Position numbers and translations under genes: made by a program
Source: Ancistrus triradiatus
Taxonomy: Eukaryota > Chordata > Actinopteri > Siluriformes > Loricariidae
Assembly (NCBI GenBank): GCA_025084515.1
Contig: JAJAGP010000885.1
Span: forward strand, 207,693-271,692
Direction: 5' to 3'
DNA: 64,000 nucleotides
Part shown: in pieces, positions 47,019 through 59,219 of the stretch
Layout: each line of letters starts with the position of its first letter
How positions within the stretch are numbered: the first letter of the stretch is position 1
The notes under the pieces: generated by a model
What the model saw: the letters and a program-made list of their open reading frames with translations, nothing else
The model's database searches: none
What the model was told of the DNA's origin: nothing

Positions 47019-49189
47019 CTGAATTAAGTGTGAGTAAATCACAGCAGTTTCTAGGATAATTGTTTAACAATCCAATATCAGTCTCTACATTAGAATACAT
47101 TAGAATAGTTTTGTGCTGGTCACTATTTTCTTCTTTATGATCAAAATAAAATTATTGAATATGTTGTCTGTAAAAACTGCAGATGATTGCCTACATAGGT
47201 ACCTGTTTTAACAGTTGCTTTACCGGATGGGGTATCAGTCCTTCTACATGACTTGTAACATAATTCCTAATTAGCCATTGAAATGAAAACTACATTACTG
47301 CTCTTAAATAGTCACTACTTCCATAAAAAGGCAACACAGATACATAGAACAGCTTGTCATAACAACAGTATCACCTAACTAAGAGAACCAATGGACAAGA
47401 TATTATTTTATAAGCACGATTATGAGCAAATTGCACAAGCTCCACTGTATGCTTATCTTATTTGATTCAAAGATCCAGAATCAATGACGTGTTCACCATT
47501 CATAAACAACTACAGTACACCGGCACTTAAATACGTGATTCATTTTACATTGCCGCCTAGCACCATTAACACTTCCCATATACAACTTGAATTATTTATA
47601 CATCATGTATCAGCTCTGAAACATTGCACTCACTTGATAATTAATGTATTTACTAAGACAATTTCTGCCATAATTACTGTTGTGGTTTCATACACCGGAA
47701 TTTTGAAATTGTCTAAAAGTTGCAAACAGTTAAGGTTAGGTTTAGGCCAGTTCAGTGAAACCTCATCCAGCAGTTCTCCTAAAGCCATGTCAAAACTGTG
47801 GATTAAATACTTTACCATTAATTATCACAACCAGAACCTCTCTGCAGCAGGCAGGTTCTACAGACAGGCAATACAAAGAAGTGACAGTAGGATGATGAAC
47901 AGCAGGATGGTTTGGGAGAGAACCCAGCTGGACTATAATTTGAAGAATCTGATTAAAATCAGTACCTAATTGCCCTTTTTTCTTAGAGGAGCTGTTGGGG
48001 ACTGTCACAGTGTTCTGATCTTGTAGAGTGTAGCCATCTGCCTGTTCTTCTGCAACCCTCTGTTGTGACACACAAACAGAAGCACAGGGCCACGTTTTCA
48101 TTGTTTTTTTTTGTGTGTGAAATAATGAAGTAGGTGGACTACATAATGATGGTAGGATTGCATGAATTATAAAGTTTTGGAGACAACAATATGTATATCA
48201 TGGTCCATTTTTGTTTTAACAGTTTGTGCAATAGTTTCACACACACACACACACACACACACCACTGTACTTACACTTGCTAACAATGGGCTGTGTAGCA
48301 ATGTCTATACGATTAATTGTTTTGATTGACTGATCTCAGCATGTGACCAAAGTGAACGTGTTTCGTAGGTCATTTCTGAAAGCACACTGAACATGTGCAT
48401 TTTGTTTGAATCACTTCGACGAGCCCTGGCAGGTCAAGGAGTTGGCCTTGTAGCTACAGGTAAATAAAGATATTTATAATGTTGCAGACAGTTCTATAGT
48501 TGTCTTCTTTCATATACGCATAGCAGTGTTACTGAAAAAATATGTTACATTGAATTACTGATAATACAGCAATATCTTTTAGGTTATATTCCCACCTGCC
48601 CCTAATGTTAATCAAACACAGTCCTTCAAACCACATTAATAGCTTCTTTAGTTGTATGCACCTTGCATTCAGGCTGCCTTCAGTCTGAAATGCATCCTAA
48701 TTGATACTGAATCTTGCTATGGCCATGAGTTGAGTGTGAAGAGATTGATAATGTTCAATGCAGAGAATACAACTCATTGGTTTGCACATACTGAGTTTAA
48801 ATAGAGCTGCTATGACAGTACATTCCACATGTTTGGTCCTCAGATTGATCTAGGCAATACAGCTCAGCCTCACTTCATCATTGTTATACTGAGTGTACCG
48901 AATAATGCTCCAACAAGGCATATTGAGCATCTAGTCTTGGGCAAGGAGCAAGGATTGATCAGTGAGTTTAACACTGGGAGGCAAAACATTTGCTTCTATG
49001 AATCAAAGAACCAAAATATTTGCTGGCTATAATCTGATTACACTGTAGATAGGGAGGTAAAATACTGTATGTATAGTGACATTACAATAAGCAGCAAAAT
49101 ACATCAATACTGTACTTCTATTTATTATTAGAAAAATCCATTAAAAGGTCAATTTGCAAACTATATATGGTACTACGTATTACTTGGGG
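47019..49189. other. Intergenic DNA; (AC)n at 48239-48264
   Basis: A 161-codon ORF at 47484-47969 is among the longest in the window but has no recognisable domain, repeat or splice context. Its 3' half is overlapped by an antisense ORF. It is unlikely to be a gene. GTCTCTACATTAGAATACAT at about 47081-47100 is inverted relative to 46563-46584. Confidence 0.4.
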
Positions 49190-49295
49190 TAGTGCAGTGT
49201 CTCAGTGGGTGGCACCATCGCCTCACAGCAAGAAGGTTCTGGGTTCGATCACAGGTCGAGCGCCCTGGGTCCTTTCTGTGAGGAATGGATATGAT
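49190..49295 (+). repeat. SINE type T, head only
   Basis: GTGTCTCAGTGGGTGGCACC, CGCCTCACAGCAAGAAGG, box B GGTTCGATCACAGG and GGGTCCTTTCTGTG. Truncated after about 105 bp. Confidence 0.8.
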
Positions 49296-50530
49296 ATTAA
49301 TATGTTCATCACTAATCCAATTAAGACTTCACCTCAATCCCATTGTGTCCCATTCATTTACCTGAACCTCCTCTATTTGTACCAGTATTCTCCTAATAAT
49401 ACAATACATGATATGGAAAGTAATGTAATACTAGGCTTGATGAATGATTGATTATGACATTGTCTTGTTCTTGTGTGTAAACTATGCAACTCTTTTTATA
49501 AAACCTCAGTAACAGTGTATCCTGTGATTGTTTTATTTATTTAATATTTCTTTTTGGTGACAATATGCTGAAATGAGATGACAAAAAAGATTACATTAAG
49601 AGTAAATTCAAGCTTTGGAACTTTACTACTCTACACTACTTAATACTACACTACTTAAAGCACTTCTAATGTGGGTGTACTATTTTTACATAATTAATGC
49701 AGAAGTATGCAGCATTAATGTCTTAGACCCCCAAGCCCCCCCTCAAAAACATCCGTTATTATTTAAATTGTCAATAGGTTTTCTAATTTGTTCTCCTTTA
49801 TTCAACTGTGCTATCTCTCTCCATATTCGCAATATAATGACATTTGACACACTAGGGCCTGGGGGAGGTTGCTGCCCCAGAACATCCCTAAAACCTGAAA
49901 TAAGGGTTCAACAATTGGTTCATCAGTGACAGGCTTTTGCTTTGTCACTTAGCTTTGCTAATGAAACCATGCAAATGAAAACATCTCAAATACTGTACAT
50001 CTAAGGTTTCAGTATATGATTGTTAGAACATTGTTATTATTCAACCTGTTTCTGTTTTTTAGTTCTAAAAATTTAAAGTTAAATAGATTTATAGTTAATA
50101 GAGAAATAGAGACATGTAAATTGCTTTCTTATAATGAAAGTTACTTGATGTATTTACTAGATTTACACCCATCCCACCCGATTAATACATCAATGACAAG
50201 GAGAAATTCTTATAGAGTAGAAAAACAGCCACTATTCTGGCACTTTTATTTGTTACAGTCTGTAATTAGGTCATTTTGGGATTAGTCAGCTAGGTTTTTG
50301 TCTTTCAGCAGAACTGCACTGTGCGACTGCTTTCCTGGGCTGTTTTACCATTTCTGATTTTGCCTTACAGCAGCTCCAAGCACTGTGTTAGGCATTTCAA
50401 ATGTACATAATACCGGGCTGTTATTATTAGGAAACAACAGAAAGGAAAACACTAGGGAAAAAGGTTGAAGGAACAAAGACTTTCTGCATTTCTTTTAATT
50501 TGACTTTTGACCTAACTGATTTTGAGTTCA
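49296..50530. other. Intergenic DNA, no feature recognised
   Basis: ORFs at 49615-49929 and 50016-50285 lack recognisable domains. Confidence 0.35.
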
Positions 50531-51060
50531 TGTGTGTCTGCATTGCTCACCCACAGCAGAGACAAATGCTAGAAGTCAGGTCAAGTTCTAGTTCAAGGCA
50601 CTTTAATAGAACACATTATCACATGTTGAGAGGCAACATGGGGAAGAAGTCCAGGGTCTAGTAACCAGATGATGAGCAGATGAAGTGACGGTACATGAAG
50701 TTTGAGGCTGAGACATAGGTCAAAGGTTAGAAACAGGTAGTTTAACAAACAAGGCCAAAACAGCAAGGAAAAGTAACACTCAGAACCACAAAGAGCTATG
50801 AGTCTTCATGGGGAACAGAGTACAGATGGGAACACGATGAATGCGATTAATCAGAACTTGGGGGAATGGGAGTGCAAAAGTGTAAAGGCTTAGCTGGGTG
50901 GGTGTGCAATGTGTAAAATACTGGGGGATGTGAGTCTAGGCCACTGGACGATGTGACTATGGGCATGATAGTGTCTACGTTTATTTTTCTGCAGAATTTT
51001 AGTGCTTGTTGTGTTTTTGTAGGCATGGAGATGGTATTACTATGATTGCCAGACACACCA
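50531..51060 (-). mobile_element. LTR-like sequence, minus orientation
   Basis: The ends carry the inverted pair TGTGTGTCTG and CAGACACACC. Read on the minus strand, a pyrimidine-rich body leads to ATTAAAGTGCCTTGAACTAG and a short 3' part, an arrangement like the solo LTR at 7105. No target duplication or pol gene was found. Degraded promoter-like sequence cannot be excluded as the explanation. Confidence 0.4.
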
Positions 51061-52110
51061 ACACAACTCACAGCTGAGGATGCAAACATCTCCAATGGTC
51101 AGTGCACAGTGGAACTCTGGGATCAGATATGAAAACTGGGTTCACAAATGGTCACAAAAAGCCAGTGTGTACCCTCTAGATAAGCCACACAAGTGCCTGA
51201 AAGAAAACTTTCCAACAGAGAAATAAATATCCACAATTGTGACCTAAATGAGAACCTGAGATATGCACTGGCATTAGAAGATGTTATTAAGACATTATCA
51301 GATAACTGAGGTTGAGTTCTAATCGGTCGATCACCCAATGACTACTCACAGAATCTGCCACAGATTCAATTTGGATAACACACAAAGCACAGAGTAAGGA
51401 CATTTACATTAGAACAGACCATTTCGTCAACACTCGTGGCTAGACTGAATTTTCACATAGTGTCAGAGACTCCTGGCTGCAGTCTCAGGTTTACAATATC
51501 TGTAGCCATCAGTTCTCAAGGACATGTGAATGTAAGGGTCAAACACAGATACTCAAGCTAATTATGTTGATGTTGGCAGGCAGCAAAAATCTTGAAGGTT
51601 TTTAGCTTCTGGTAAAGGTCGCATTGCTGTCTTGCAAACAGCAGCCACTCAGCATGGGGACTGCGGTTCATGCATTTTCATCATAAGAGCCTCTTGTCCA
51701 CTGGGGCTGAGGTTATGAGTGAGTGTTTGTGACAATGACACATGCATCAGTTGCACTGAGCAAAGTAAAGATTACAGGTTGTAACAACAGTCCATTTAAG
51801 ACATGTATTTGTTGCAGTGATTGACTGTGAGACCTTCATTTAGAAAAATCTATGCTTGAAACAGTAGAGGTCAAAATGGATCTATACTTGATCTCCATCA
51901 CAGGAATACTAGAAAGCTTTTAGGAAAGAACTTTTCGTTTTGTTCCCTTTAAACACGAAAAGAAAGTAACACAGGCTTTGCAGGAAAGTTTTATGTTTAT
52001 TAGTTTTATTTAACGGAGCGGCATCAATAGCTATATTCATGAAAGACACAAGGTTATATCAACACACTAATCATGCTCAAATTTAGGGTGACCAATCATC
52101 ATAATGCATT
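51061..52110. other. Intergenic DNA, mostly unassigned
   Basis: TTATTTAACGGAGCGGCATC and ACAAGGTTATATCAACACAC near 52007-52065 are the inverted form of the retroposon tail seen at 7910-7980 and 59340-59400. They are probably a truncated copy. Confidence 0.45.
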
Positions 52111-52170
52111 GGACAATTTGCTGGAAATAAGGACAATTTGCAGGAGGGGAGGACAATTTGCAGGAAAGAA
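52111..52170. repeat. 20-bp minisatellite, three units
   Basis: Three consecutive 20-mers starting GGACAATTTGC, differing at a few positions in the second half. Confidence 0.9.
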
Positions 52171-52187
52171 ACTGTAGGGCATTTAAA

Positions 52188-52312
52188 CAGATGGACTACG
52201 GTCTGCAATTATAGAACTACAAAGTGCTACTATATGGTAAGTGGAACTGATAAAATGGACAGTGAGTGGAGAATCAACAAAATGCACCTAATAAAATGGT
52301 CGGTGAGTGTAT
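52188..52312 (-). mobile_element. Terminal fragment of the repeat family at 24975
   Basis: CAGATGGACTACGGTCTGCA, ATTATAGAACTACAAAGTGC and AATGGACAGTGAGTG are present. A partial second copy of the GTGAGTG end follows at 52290-52310. Confidence 0.65.
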
Positions 52313-52784
52313 ATTAAACGGTGCAGAATCCACCTCCCTTTACCAGCTGGAAGGCGCTAGTCATTTGTTTTAAGTTCAGTCGCCAATGCCAAATGTTAAT
52401 ACAACAGTGTTTCCACTCCATGAGCAAAAGTGAGTAGTTTTTAGGACACAACTGTGGCAATAACTGAATTTTTGTTGCTGAGCTGCTGTCACAATAATGT
52501 AGCTCAATGTGCCTTTTAGTTGTTGCCAATATAATAAAAATATGAAGTATGACCAAAATTAATAGGTTTTTCTCAAGTCTTGTTTAATTAAACATTGTTC
52601 ACAGCCAAAGCTCAGCTGGATCAATTAATAATGGATGTTAACACTTGCCACCCACAGAAGAAAGGGAGCATTAACACCAATTACCATCACATGCAGAGAT
52701 AAGAGTAAGTTAGCCTGCAGGACAGTCACAGTACACAATGGATATTTAACTTTTTCTTCTCAATTATTACTCATTGTTTTTCAC

Positions 52785-53062
52785 AGACAGGAGTGGTGAG
52801 GAGTGGTTAGCACTGTCACCTCACAACTCCAGAGATATCCGTCAGTGTGGAGTATGAGTGTTCTCCCTGTGTCCGTGTGGGTTTTCTTTGGGTACTCCGG
52901 TTTCCTCCCACATTCCAAAGACATGCATTAGGTCAACTGGCATCTCCAAAGGGTCCCACTGAGTGTGTATGTGGATTGGTGCCTTGCCTTGCACCTTGTG
53001 TCCCAGCTCCTGTGATCCTGGACTGGAATAATCAGGTACAAAAATGAATGAATGAAGGAATG
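52785..53062 (+). repeat. SINE type T, degraded
   Basis: GGTTAGCACTGTCACCTCAC, TGTGTCCGTGTGGGTTTTC, CACATTCCAAAGACATGC and the GGAATAATCAGGTACAAAAA end. Confidence 0.8.
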
Positions 53063-53781
53063 TAGGAATCGCATAATATTTCAAAAGTGGGTTTCAATAC
53101 TGCCTGGCTGATTTCTGCTTGAGCAATGCCATATGTCTTGACATATGTTTAGATACAGAAACAATGAATCAGATTATACCATCTATCTGGGAACCTTAAG
53201 TTTGGTCAATTGTCTGTTACATTGTTTTGTCAGGCAGATGTATGTCTTTGCATCATTACCTTGCTATTTGTACTATGTATTCTAACAGCAATATTTGTAT
53301 ATGCATCATGCTGTTTCATGAGACATAGTAGGTACAGGCAGATTTTAGAAGAAGGGCTCTATTTGGCTGAGTCATTTCACATTCACGCACTCAAGTCATT
53401 TTTAAGTAGGGTTATTGTTAGATCAATGAATGCTCTATCTTTTATATTTCTTAACATTCCTTCTACGCATATTTGATGCACGTTTTGTCACATTTTGTGG
53501 ATCTAAGTGCTTCATGATTGATGTATGGTCTCTAATAAAATATGGAAGCAGCAACTGTCAGAATCATTTGCCATATGTGCTGTTTTATTAATGCATTTCT
53601 GTTCACCTGTCAGACTGTCTTTGTCAGATGACATCTTCTGTCATGTAGAGAAATAAGTGAAAGATTTAACTATTTCACTTACCCTCATGTAAAGGTGGTG
53701 ACTTAGTCCAAGTGGGATAACAAGACAATCCAGTGCCTTAAGAGCAACAGGGTGCATATATTGGTTGTACTATAACATAAA
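53063..53781. other. Intergenic DNA, no feature recognised
   Basis: The ORF at 53210-53476 is hydrophobic and Cys-rich but lacks a recognisable domain or gene context. Confidence 0.35.
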
Positions 53782-54534
53782 ACTGATGACACTCAGCTCA
53801 TTTTCTCATTTCCTCCATAAGATGTGCAGGTCTCCATGTACATCTCAGCATGTCTGAAGAGCATCCCATCATGGATGACAGCTCATCTTGTGAAGCTAAA
53901 CACTCCTGGAGGCATGCTCCCTGGTCAAGATCTTGTCATGACCCAGGTAAACTCTTCCATCACACCCTCTGAGAATGCAAGAAACTTTGGAGCAATCTTT
54001 GATAACCATCTGAGATTCTCTGCTCAGATTGCGAAACTGACCCAATCAAGCAGGTATCTCCTCTACAACATCAGGATAATTAAAACCTCCCTTTCCAGGC
54101 AGGTGCTTTTTCAGTATCTTGTTAATCTTCTGGCATGGACTCTCATGTATACAGTCAGACCCCTGGTTCGGTTTGGCTCAGTTGGACCTACCACTCAAGA
54201 TCAATGGCAGACAAGCATCAAGACCTTTCTCCGTACGACCACCCAGGTGGTAGTTTGAGCTTCCACTGGATGTCCAAATGGCTGAGTCTCTTGCTGTCTT
54301 CAAAGGGCAAAAAATGAAGGCTGAGACTATATTTACAATCATCAAAAAATCCCATTGTTCCTCTCCTTTATGCCTGTTTGAGCTTTTTATATACACCAAG
54401 TCCTATCAGGGTTTGAGTTGAATAGTGATCTTGGGCTGTGGGCATGAAGTCTACTAAACATCTACTAAACAGAAAACAAATCACTTCTACAAGTCGCTAT
54501 ATACAAGTGTGCTTGACAAATTCTGTAAATGTAA
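53782..54534 (+). pseudogene. LINE (L2/CR1 type) reverse transcriptase, 3' part
   Basis: It opens with TDDTQLIFSFPP, the decayed YADD catalytic box of a non-LTR reverse transcriptase. In the same frame after one stop come CLKSIPSWMTAHLVKLN, then ENARNFGAIFDNHLRFSAQI, and the thumb region SSRYLLYNIRIIKTSLSRQV. This is the normal order for L2-type ORF2. A frameshifted tail includes VQMAESLAVFKGQ. The 3' end resembles the AAATTCTGTAAATGTAA end shared with type S SINEs. The 5' three-quarters are missing, as usual for truncated LINE copies. Confidence 0.82.
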
Positions 54535-55260
54535 AGCTAAATGTTGTAGCTGACCTGTGGAGCAAGAACAGTTGCTAGCCTGGAGCCCAGACTGTGATCC
54601 ACCCACCGAGGAGATTAAGAGGCTACAGATTGCTGAATGAACAGGCTGATGCGAAAATACACGTATATGTACCATGGGCAATTATTTCCTCCCAAAAGAG
54701 TGGAGAAAGTGGCTACCTACCTTATTTCTTTCCCATCTGGGAGTCTGATAGAGATTTAGGCAGCATTCTGTGGCCATCTGTGGAGACATAAAAGCCTTGC
54801 TCCACCAGGTGTGCCTACCATTCACAGATTGAAAGTTATAAAAATCCCTCAGAAGGGACCTTAACACTGATCCACAGCCTGACATTTTTGCGTGAATGGA
54901 CCTTACTTTGACACACCATGTAGTTTGTATTGAGCCCACAAGGACACAGATATCAGCTCTTGCTAAAGCACATCAACTGGCATTCAAAATGAAACCTTAA
55001 ACATCATTCTCTACTGGTGTTCAGATGATGGAAGGAACTAACATTGGCAGTCCAATTACTGTAGCTTGAGTCTCCTCTTTCAAACACTACAAGATACTAA
55101 GGTTATGGTTCGAGGGTTATTTTTTGCCAAATGGACAAAATCATCTAAATCTAAACTACATCAGTTTCTGTCTGGAATTGAAACCACAACAAGTTTTAGA
55201 AGCAGTTCAAGAAATTTAAGAAGCAGTACCTGTCATGTTTTAGATTTGTTAGTGGTTCAG
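54535..55260 (+). other. Unassigned, possibly retroelement-derived
   Basis: The start translates to LNVVADLWSKNS, which loosely resembles the RNase H/connection region of retroelements (VADxLSR). The continuation does not match any family I know. Many short ORFs occur on both strands. No claim of function. Confidence 0.25.
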
Positions 55261-55924
55261 TAACGTCCATATTACGGTTCGCCATATTAAAAAAGAATGA
55301 CGAACCGTGTAAACAGAAAAATAAGGGTTGGGACCCAAATGGAATTAGCTCCAGGTGGAATTAGTGAACTGAATTACTGACCATGGGGAGGGTCCTTCCT
55401 GATGGGAGGGTTGAGTTGAACGGGGGGATTGAGCGTTGGTCCCTCAGGATTAGGAGGGACCAACAACCCCTGGACCACCGGGTCCCTATCTTACCGGGTT
55501 ATCTCCAAATAGACCCGTCTGGAGATCTTGGCACCTCCAGACATACCGCTGTCCCTCAAATCAAACAAACAAAAAGGCAAGTGTTGATAGCTGCGGCAGA
55601 GCGAGCGTGAGCGTGCATCAGGCTGCCAGCCAGTTGCATGGCGAATGCTGCAACACCGTGCGAGCCACAAAGGTGTGCTTATATGGGCTCAGCAACAGGT
55701 GTCGCTACTTGACTATAAATTATCCGGGAAGGGCTGATGCACGTGCGATTGCACTGCTGGCACTCACGCCGCCGTATGGGGTCAATACTGGCCACTAGTC
55801 CATGGTTGGTAGAAAATGTACTTTTTGAAATTAAACAGAAAACATCTGTGGCACTGCAATCAGCATCAACAATGGCGTGCATTCTTACATCACCGTCGTC
55901 TTTATAAATTATCATACTCCTATA
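55261..55924. other. GC-richer unassigned segment with a short hairpin
   Basis: TTACGGTTCG at about 55273 is mirrored by CGAACCGTGTAA at about 55302. The following GC-rich segment (55330-55790) has a 75-codon ORF without recognisable domain. It may be an unrecognised repeat. Confidence 0.35.
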
Positions 55925-56713
55925 TACAGTGGTGCTTGAAAGTTTGTGAACCCTTCAGAATTGTCTGTATTTCTGCATAAATATGATCTAAAACATCATC
56001 AGATTTTCACAAAAGTCCTAAAAGTAGATAAAGAGAACCTAGTTCTCTTGAAGGCCTCTCTCACATTGGCTAATGTTACTGTTCATGAGTCTACCATCAG
56101 AAGAACACTGAACAACAATGGTGTGAATGGCAGGGTTGCAAGGAGAAAGCCACTGCTCTCCAAAAAGAACATTGTTTCTCGTCTGCAGTTTGCCAAAGAT
56201 CATCTGGACAAGCCAGAAGGCTATTGGAAGAATGTTTTGTCGAAGGATGAGACCAAAATAGAACTTTTTGGTTGAAATGAAAGGAAAACACTGTATTCCA
56301 GCGTAAGAACCTTATCCCATCTGTGAAACATGGTGGTGGTAGTATCATGGTTTGGGCCTGTTTTGCTGCATCTGGACCAGGACGGCTTGCCATCATTGAT
56401 GGAACAATGAATTCTGAATTATATCAGAGAATTCTAAAGGAAAATGTCAGCACATCTGTCCATGAACTGAATCTCAAGATAAGGTCGCTCATGCAGCAAG
56501 ACAACGACCCTAAGCACACAAGTCGTTCTACCAAAGAATGGTTAAAGAAGAATAAAGTTAATGTTTTGGAATGGCCAAGTCAAAGTCCTGACCTTAATTC
56601 AATTGAAATGTTGTGGAAGGACCTAAAGTGAGCAGTTAATGTGAGGAAACCAACCAACATCCCAGAGTTGAAGCTGTTCTGTACGGAGGAATGGGCTAAA
56701 ATTCTTCTTTGAG
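55925..56713 (+). mobile_element. Tc1 family A, 5' internal deletion and 3' truncation
   Basis: TA then CAGTGGTGCTTGAAAG and part of the inverted repeat. This joins directly into transposase sequence at KASLTLANVTVHESTIRR, so the start codon and first HTH are gone. Two long fragments (55946-56275 and 56323-56631) keep LSKDETKIELFG, MQQDNDPKHTS and LNSIEMLW. All three acidic residues survive, but the frame is broken near 56270. The right end is replaced by a LINE fragment at about 56707. Confidence 0.88.
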
Positions 56714-56795
56714 ACAACCAACCAGTCTGGTTACAAGGTAAGTCATTCTATAGAAATTGCTCTAATTGCAGTAAATGAAGCACTTCACAGAGCTC
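56707..56795 (+). pseudogene. LINE reverse transcriptase scrap
   Basis: Plus-strand reading FETTNQSGYKVSHSIEIALI then AVNEALHRA is the NQSGF..GHSTExAL block of L2-type reverse transcriptases. It is about 95% identical, inverted, to 59681-59770. Confidence 0.8.
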
Positions 56796-56805
56796 CTTGC
56801 CACCA

Positions 56806-57223
56806 TACAGTGAAGCAAAAAAGTATTTAGTCAGTCACTGATTGTGCAAGTTCTCCTACTTAGAAAGATGAGAGAGGTCTGTAATTTTCATCATAGGTAC
56901 ACTTCAACTATGAGAGACAAAATGAAAAAAAAAAAAACAGGAAATCACATTGTAGGATTTTTTAAGAATTTTTACATGTAAATCATGGTGGAAAATAAGT
57001 ATTTGGTCAATAACAAAATTTCAACTCAACGCTTTGTAACATAACCTTTGTTGGAAATGACAAAGGTCAACGTTTCCTGTAAGTCTTCACCAGGTTTGCA
57101 CACACTGTAGCTGGTATTTTGGCCCATTCAGTAATGCAGTGAAATTAGATGACCTCTCTCATCTTTCTAAGTAGGAGAACTTGCACAATCAGTGGTTGAC
57201 TAAATACTTTTTGCCTCACTGCA
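56806..57223. mobile_element. Tc1-type MITE, complete
   Basis: A 418-bp unit. Left end TACAGTGAAGCAAAAAAGTA; right end TACTTTTTGCCTCACTGCA. Long inverted repeats include GCAAGTTCTCCTACTTAG and its inverse near 57165. It has no transposase. A fragment of the same family is at 32309. Confidence 0.88.
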
Positions 57224-57407
57224 TCTGATTCTTCTTATTGTACTAAACTCACAGTGCCCTGCTTTAAAGCTTCGTATGGATGATTTTTTCTTGCACCTGG
57301 AGCCAGAATAAGTGTTTATGAGGTAGTTATCTATAGTATGAAATAAGTTATCTTAACTATACTGAAGGCATTCTAAATTGTAAACAGTAGGATATGTTTT
57401 AGTAGAT
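57224..57407. other. Short unassigned spacer
   Basis: No feature recognised between the MITE and the BEL/Pao relic. Confidence 0.4.
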
Positions 57408-57592
57408 GTGGCAGACCTTGGTGCTGTCGACCCTAACCTGCTCTTGATGGGGAAGAAAACTATGCATCCAGCAGTCTCCTCAAATATCATAAACACTGAC
57501 AAAATCCTGGCCAATCAGTTTTGGACACATTTTGTTTATAAGAGACAGAAAGGGCAAGTCAAGGATCACAGTAACCTGTATCCTGTTGCTTA
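57408..57592 (+). pseudogene. BEL/Pao retrotransposon pol C-terminus relic
   Basis: The 61-codon frame reads VDPNLLLMGKKT and, later, ILANQFWTHFVYKR. BEL/Pao polyproteins carry, after the integrase, a conserved region with PNxLLLMGR followed by a QFWxxF..xYLP..Q..KW block. Both landmarks appear in the right order and spacing. Everything upstream (protease, reverse transcriptase, integrase core) and the LTRs are absent. Confidence 0.6.
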
Positions 57593-58636
57593 GGTACTGG
57601 AGATCTTCAGATTCAAGACAAGTGACCTAAGTTTGGTTATTAACTTTTAGCAATATAAGCCAACTGTATGAAAGTTTAATCTTTGAAGATATCTGTTTTT
57701 TTCCCCTATGTCGTGTGTGTGTGTGTGTGTGGGGTTCATCCATGGTGCATGCATAGTCACATGGTTTACTGGCAGCCATGGAAACAAATTAGATGCACCT
57801 GGGAATGTTTTTCACTGCTGTTTAACACTGAACAAGTTTGCTGCAGTTTTGTTATGTTACACAGTCACTTTTTCTGTAGATTGTTATGGATTTAGTCTTG
57901 TCAATATGTCAGTATAGTACAATCTAGTTTCTCTAACGGATGACTAAATGTTTGACAGCAATTTATATTCATTGTCTGTTTTGCTTTATAGAAGCCATTT
58001 CTTGACTTGCTTCCACCTACCATTTTAGGTATCATCTGTTGATTTTCTACTTACACACAGAATTATAGAATTACCTCACATGGCCTCAGTCCAATAATAC
58101 ACCAATTACCTGTTTTAATCCTGTGTAACCTTTTTCTTCATAAGCCACCAACGCACCAGGTGTGGTCCAGTTCACCTGTTAGCAGAGCTCGGATTCAGTC
58201 AAAAAAGGAATCAATTCCTCGATGACAGGAATTGAGAATTAAGTGTGGACATCCAAGTAAATTCACACATTAACTACCTAAATTCTGAAGGTATACAGCC
58301 AAATAACTTAAATTAACAAGTGTCTCCCCTGTCTCTCATGCCTTTTCCACAGACAGAAAGACTAATGTAATCTCGTGTCTCCTCTTGAATTATAGGAGAT
58401 ATCTCAGTAAAGTCTCACTTCTCACATATGCCAGCATCTCAATTCTCATGTTGATCAGCTGCTGAGAAAAACTGAGCTCTCAAAAATGAAAAAATTCTCA
58501 TCCATACCAACAGTGTCTTTGGTTTAATATGAACTACATTTTTAATTATTATATTTTGATAAATACTGGCCATGCTAGCACAGTATTTCATGGTTTTCAC
58601 TCATTAAAGCCCCCTCCCTAGCTGCCAACCACCTAT
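57593..58636. other. Intergenic DNA; short (GT)n at 57714-57732
   Basis: No gene or repeat family recognised. Confidence 0.4.
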
Positions 58637-58828
58637 ATTTACATTTACGTCTTTTAGCAGACGCTCTTATCTAGAGGGACTTACAACTGATACAACCTTA
58701 AAATCCAAGCAACTGTGGGTTAAGTGTCTTTGTTCAAGGACCCAACAGTGGCCTTGCAGAGGTGGGAGCTGAAGGTTAGACCTTCTGATCCATAGTCCAG
58801 TACCTTAACTGCTAAGCCACCAAGCCCC
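58637..58828 (-). repeat. tRNA-derived SINE, type S
   Basis: The reverse complement gives a head GGTGGCTTAGCAGTTAAGG, GTACTGGACTATGGATCAG, ACCCACAGTTGCTTGG and the tail GCGTCTGCTAAAAGACG. Confidence 0.85.
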
Positions 58829-59219
58829 CACCTATCCACCACCCCCCGCATTTTTGTCCCAAACAAATTTCTTAGTCAGAATTTGAATAAATGTTCATCT
58901 ACTGTACTTCACATATTCACATTTGACACTTAACATAGGGAAATCAATGCACATTTGTTGTTTTCATTTTTGTCTTCATTTGAATACATCTTCAAGCTTA
59001 GAAGTTGTCTTTTCCAATGCATCTTATCCATCTTGAAACTAAGACAGTTCCTGTGGCTTAGACGAATAACCCAGTTGCTATCCACTAGATCCTGAGGCCA
59101 AAGCCCAAAACGTGCTTCCAACCAATACACTTAATTTGGCTCCTTTCTATGTCTCCTCCTTGTCTAATTCTATTTTTCTTAAGGAATTTTAGGAGAAATG
59201 TTTATGGCAAAGTTGATGC
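58829..59219. other. Intergenic DNA, possibly LINE-derived
   Basis: The minus-strand ORF (58930-59130) is not recognisable. It lies downstream, in LINE sense, of the reverse-transcriptase relic and could be its decayed 3' part. Confidence 0.3.

Noticed and set aside
53210..53476. Hydrophobic ORF as a small membrane protein
   Set aside because: Hydrophobic bias is expected from T-rich DNA. No signal for translation or splicing was seen.
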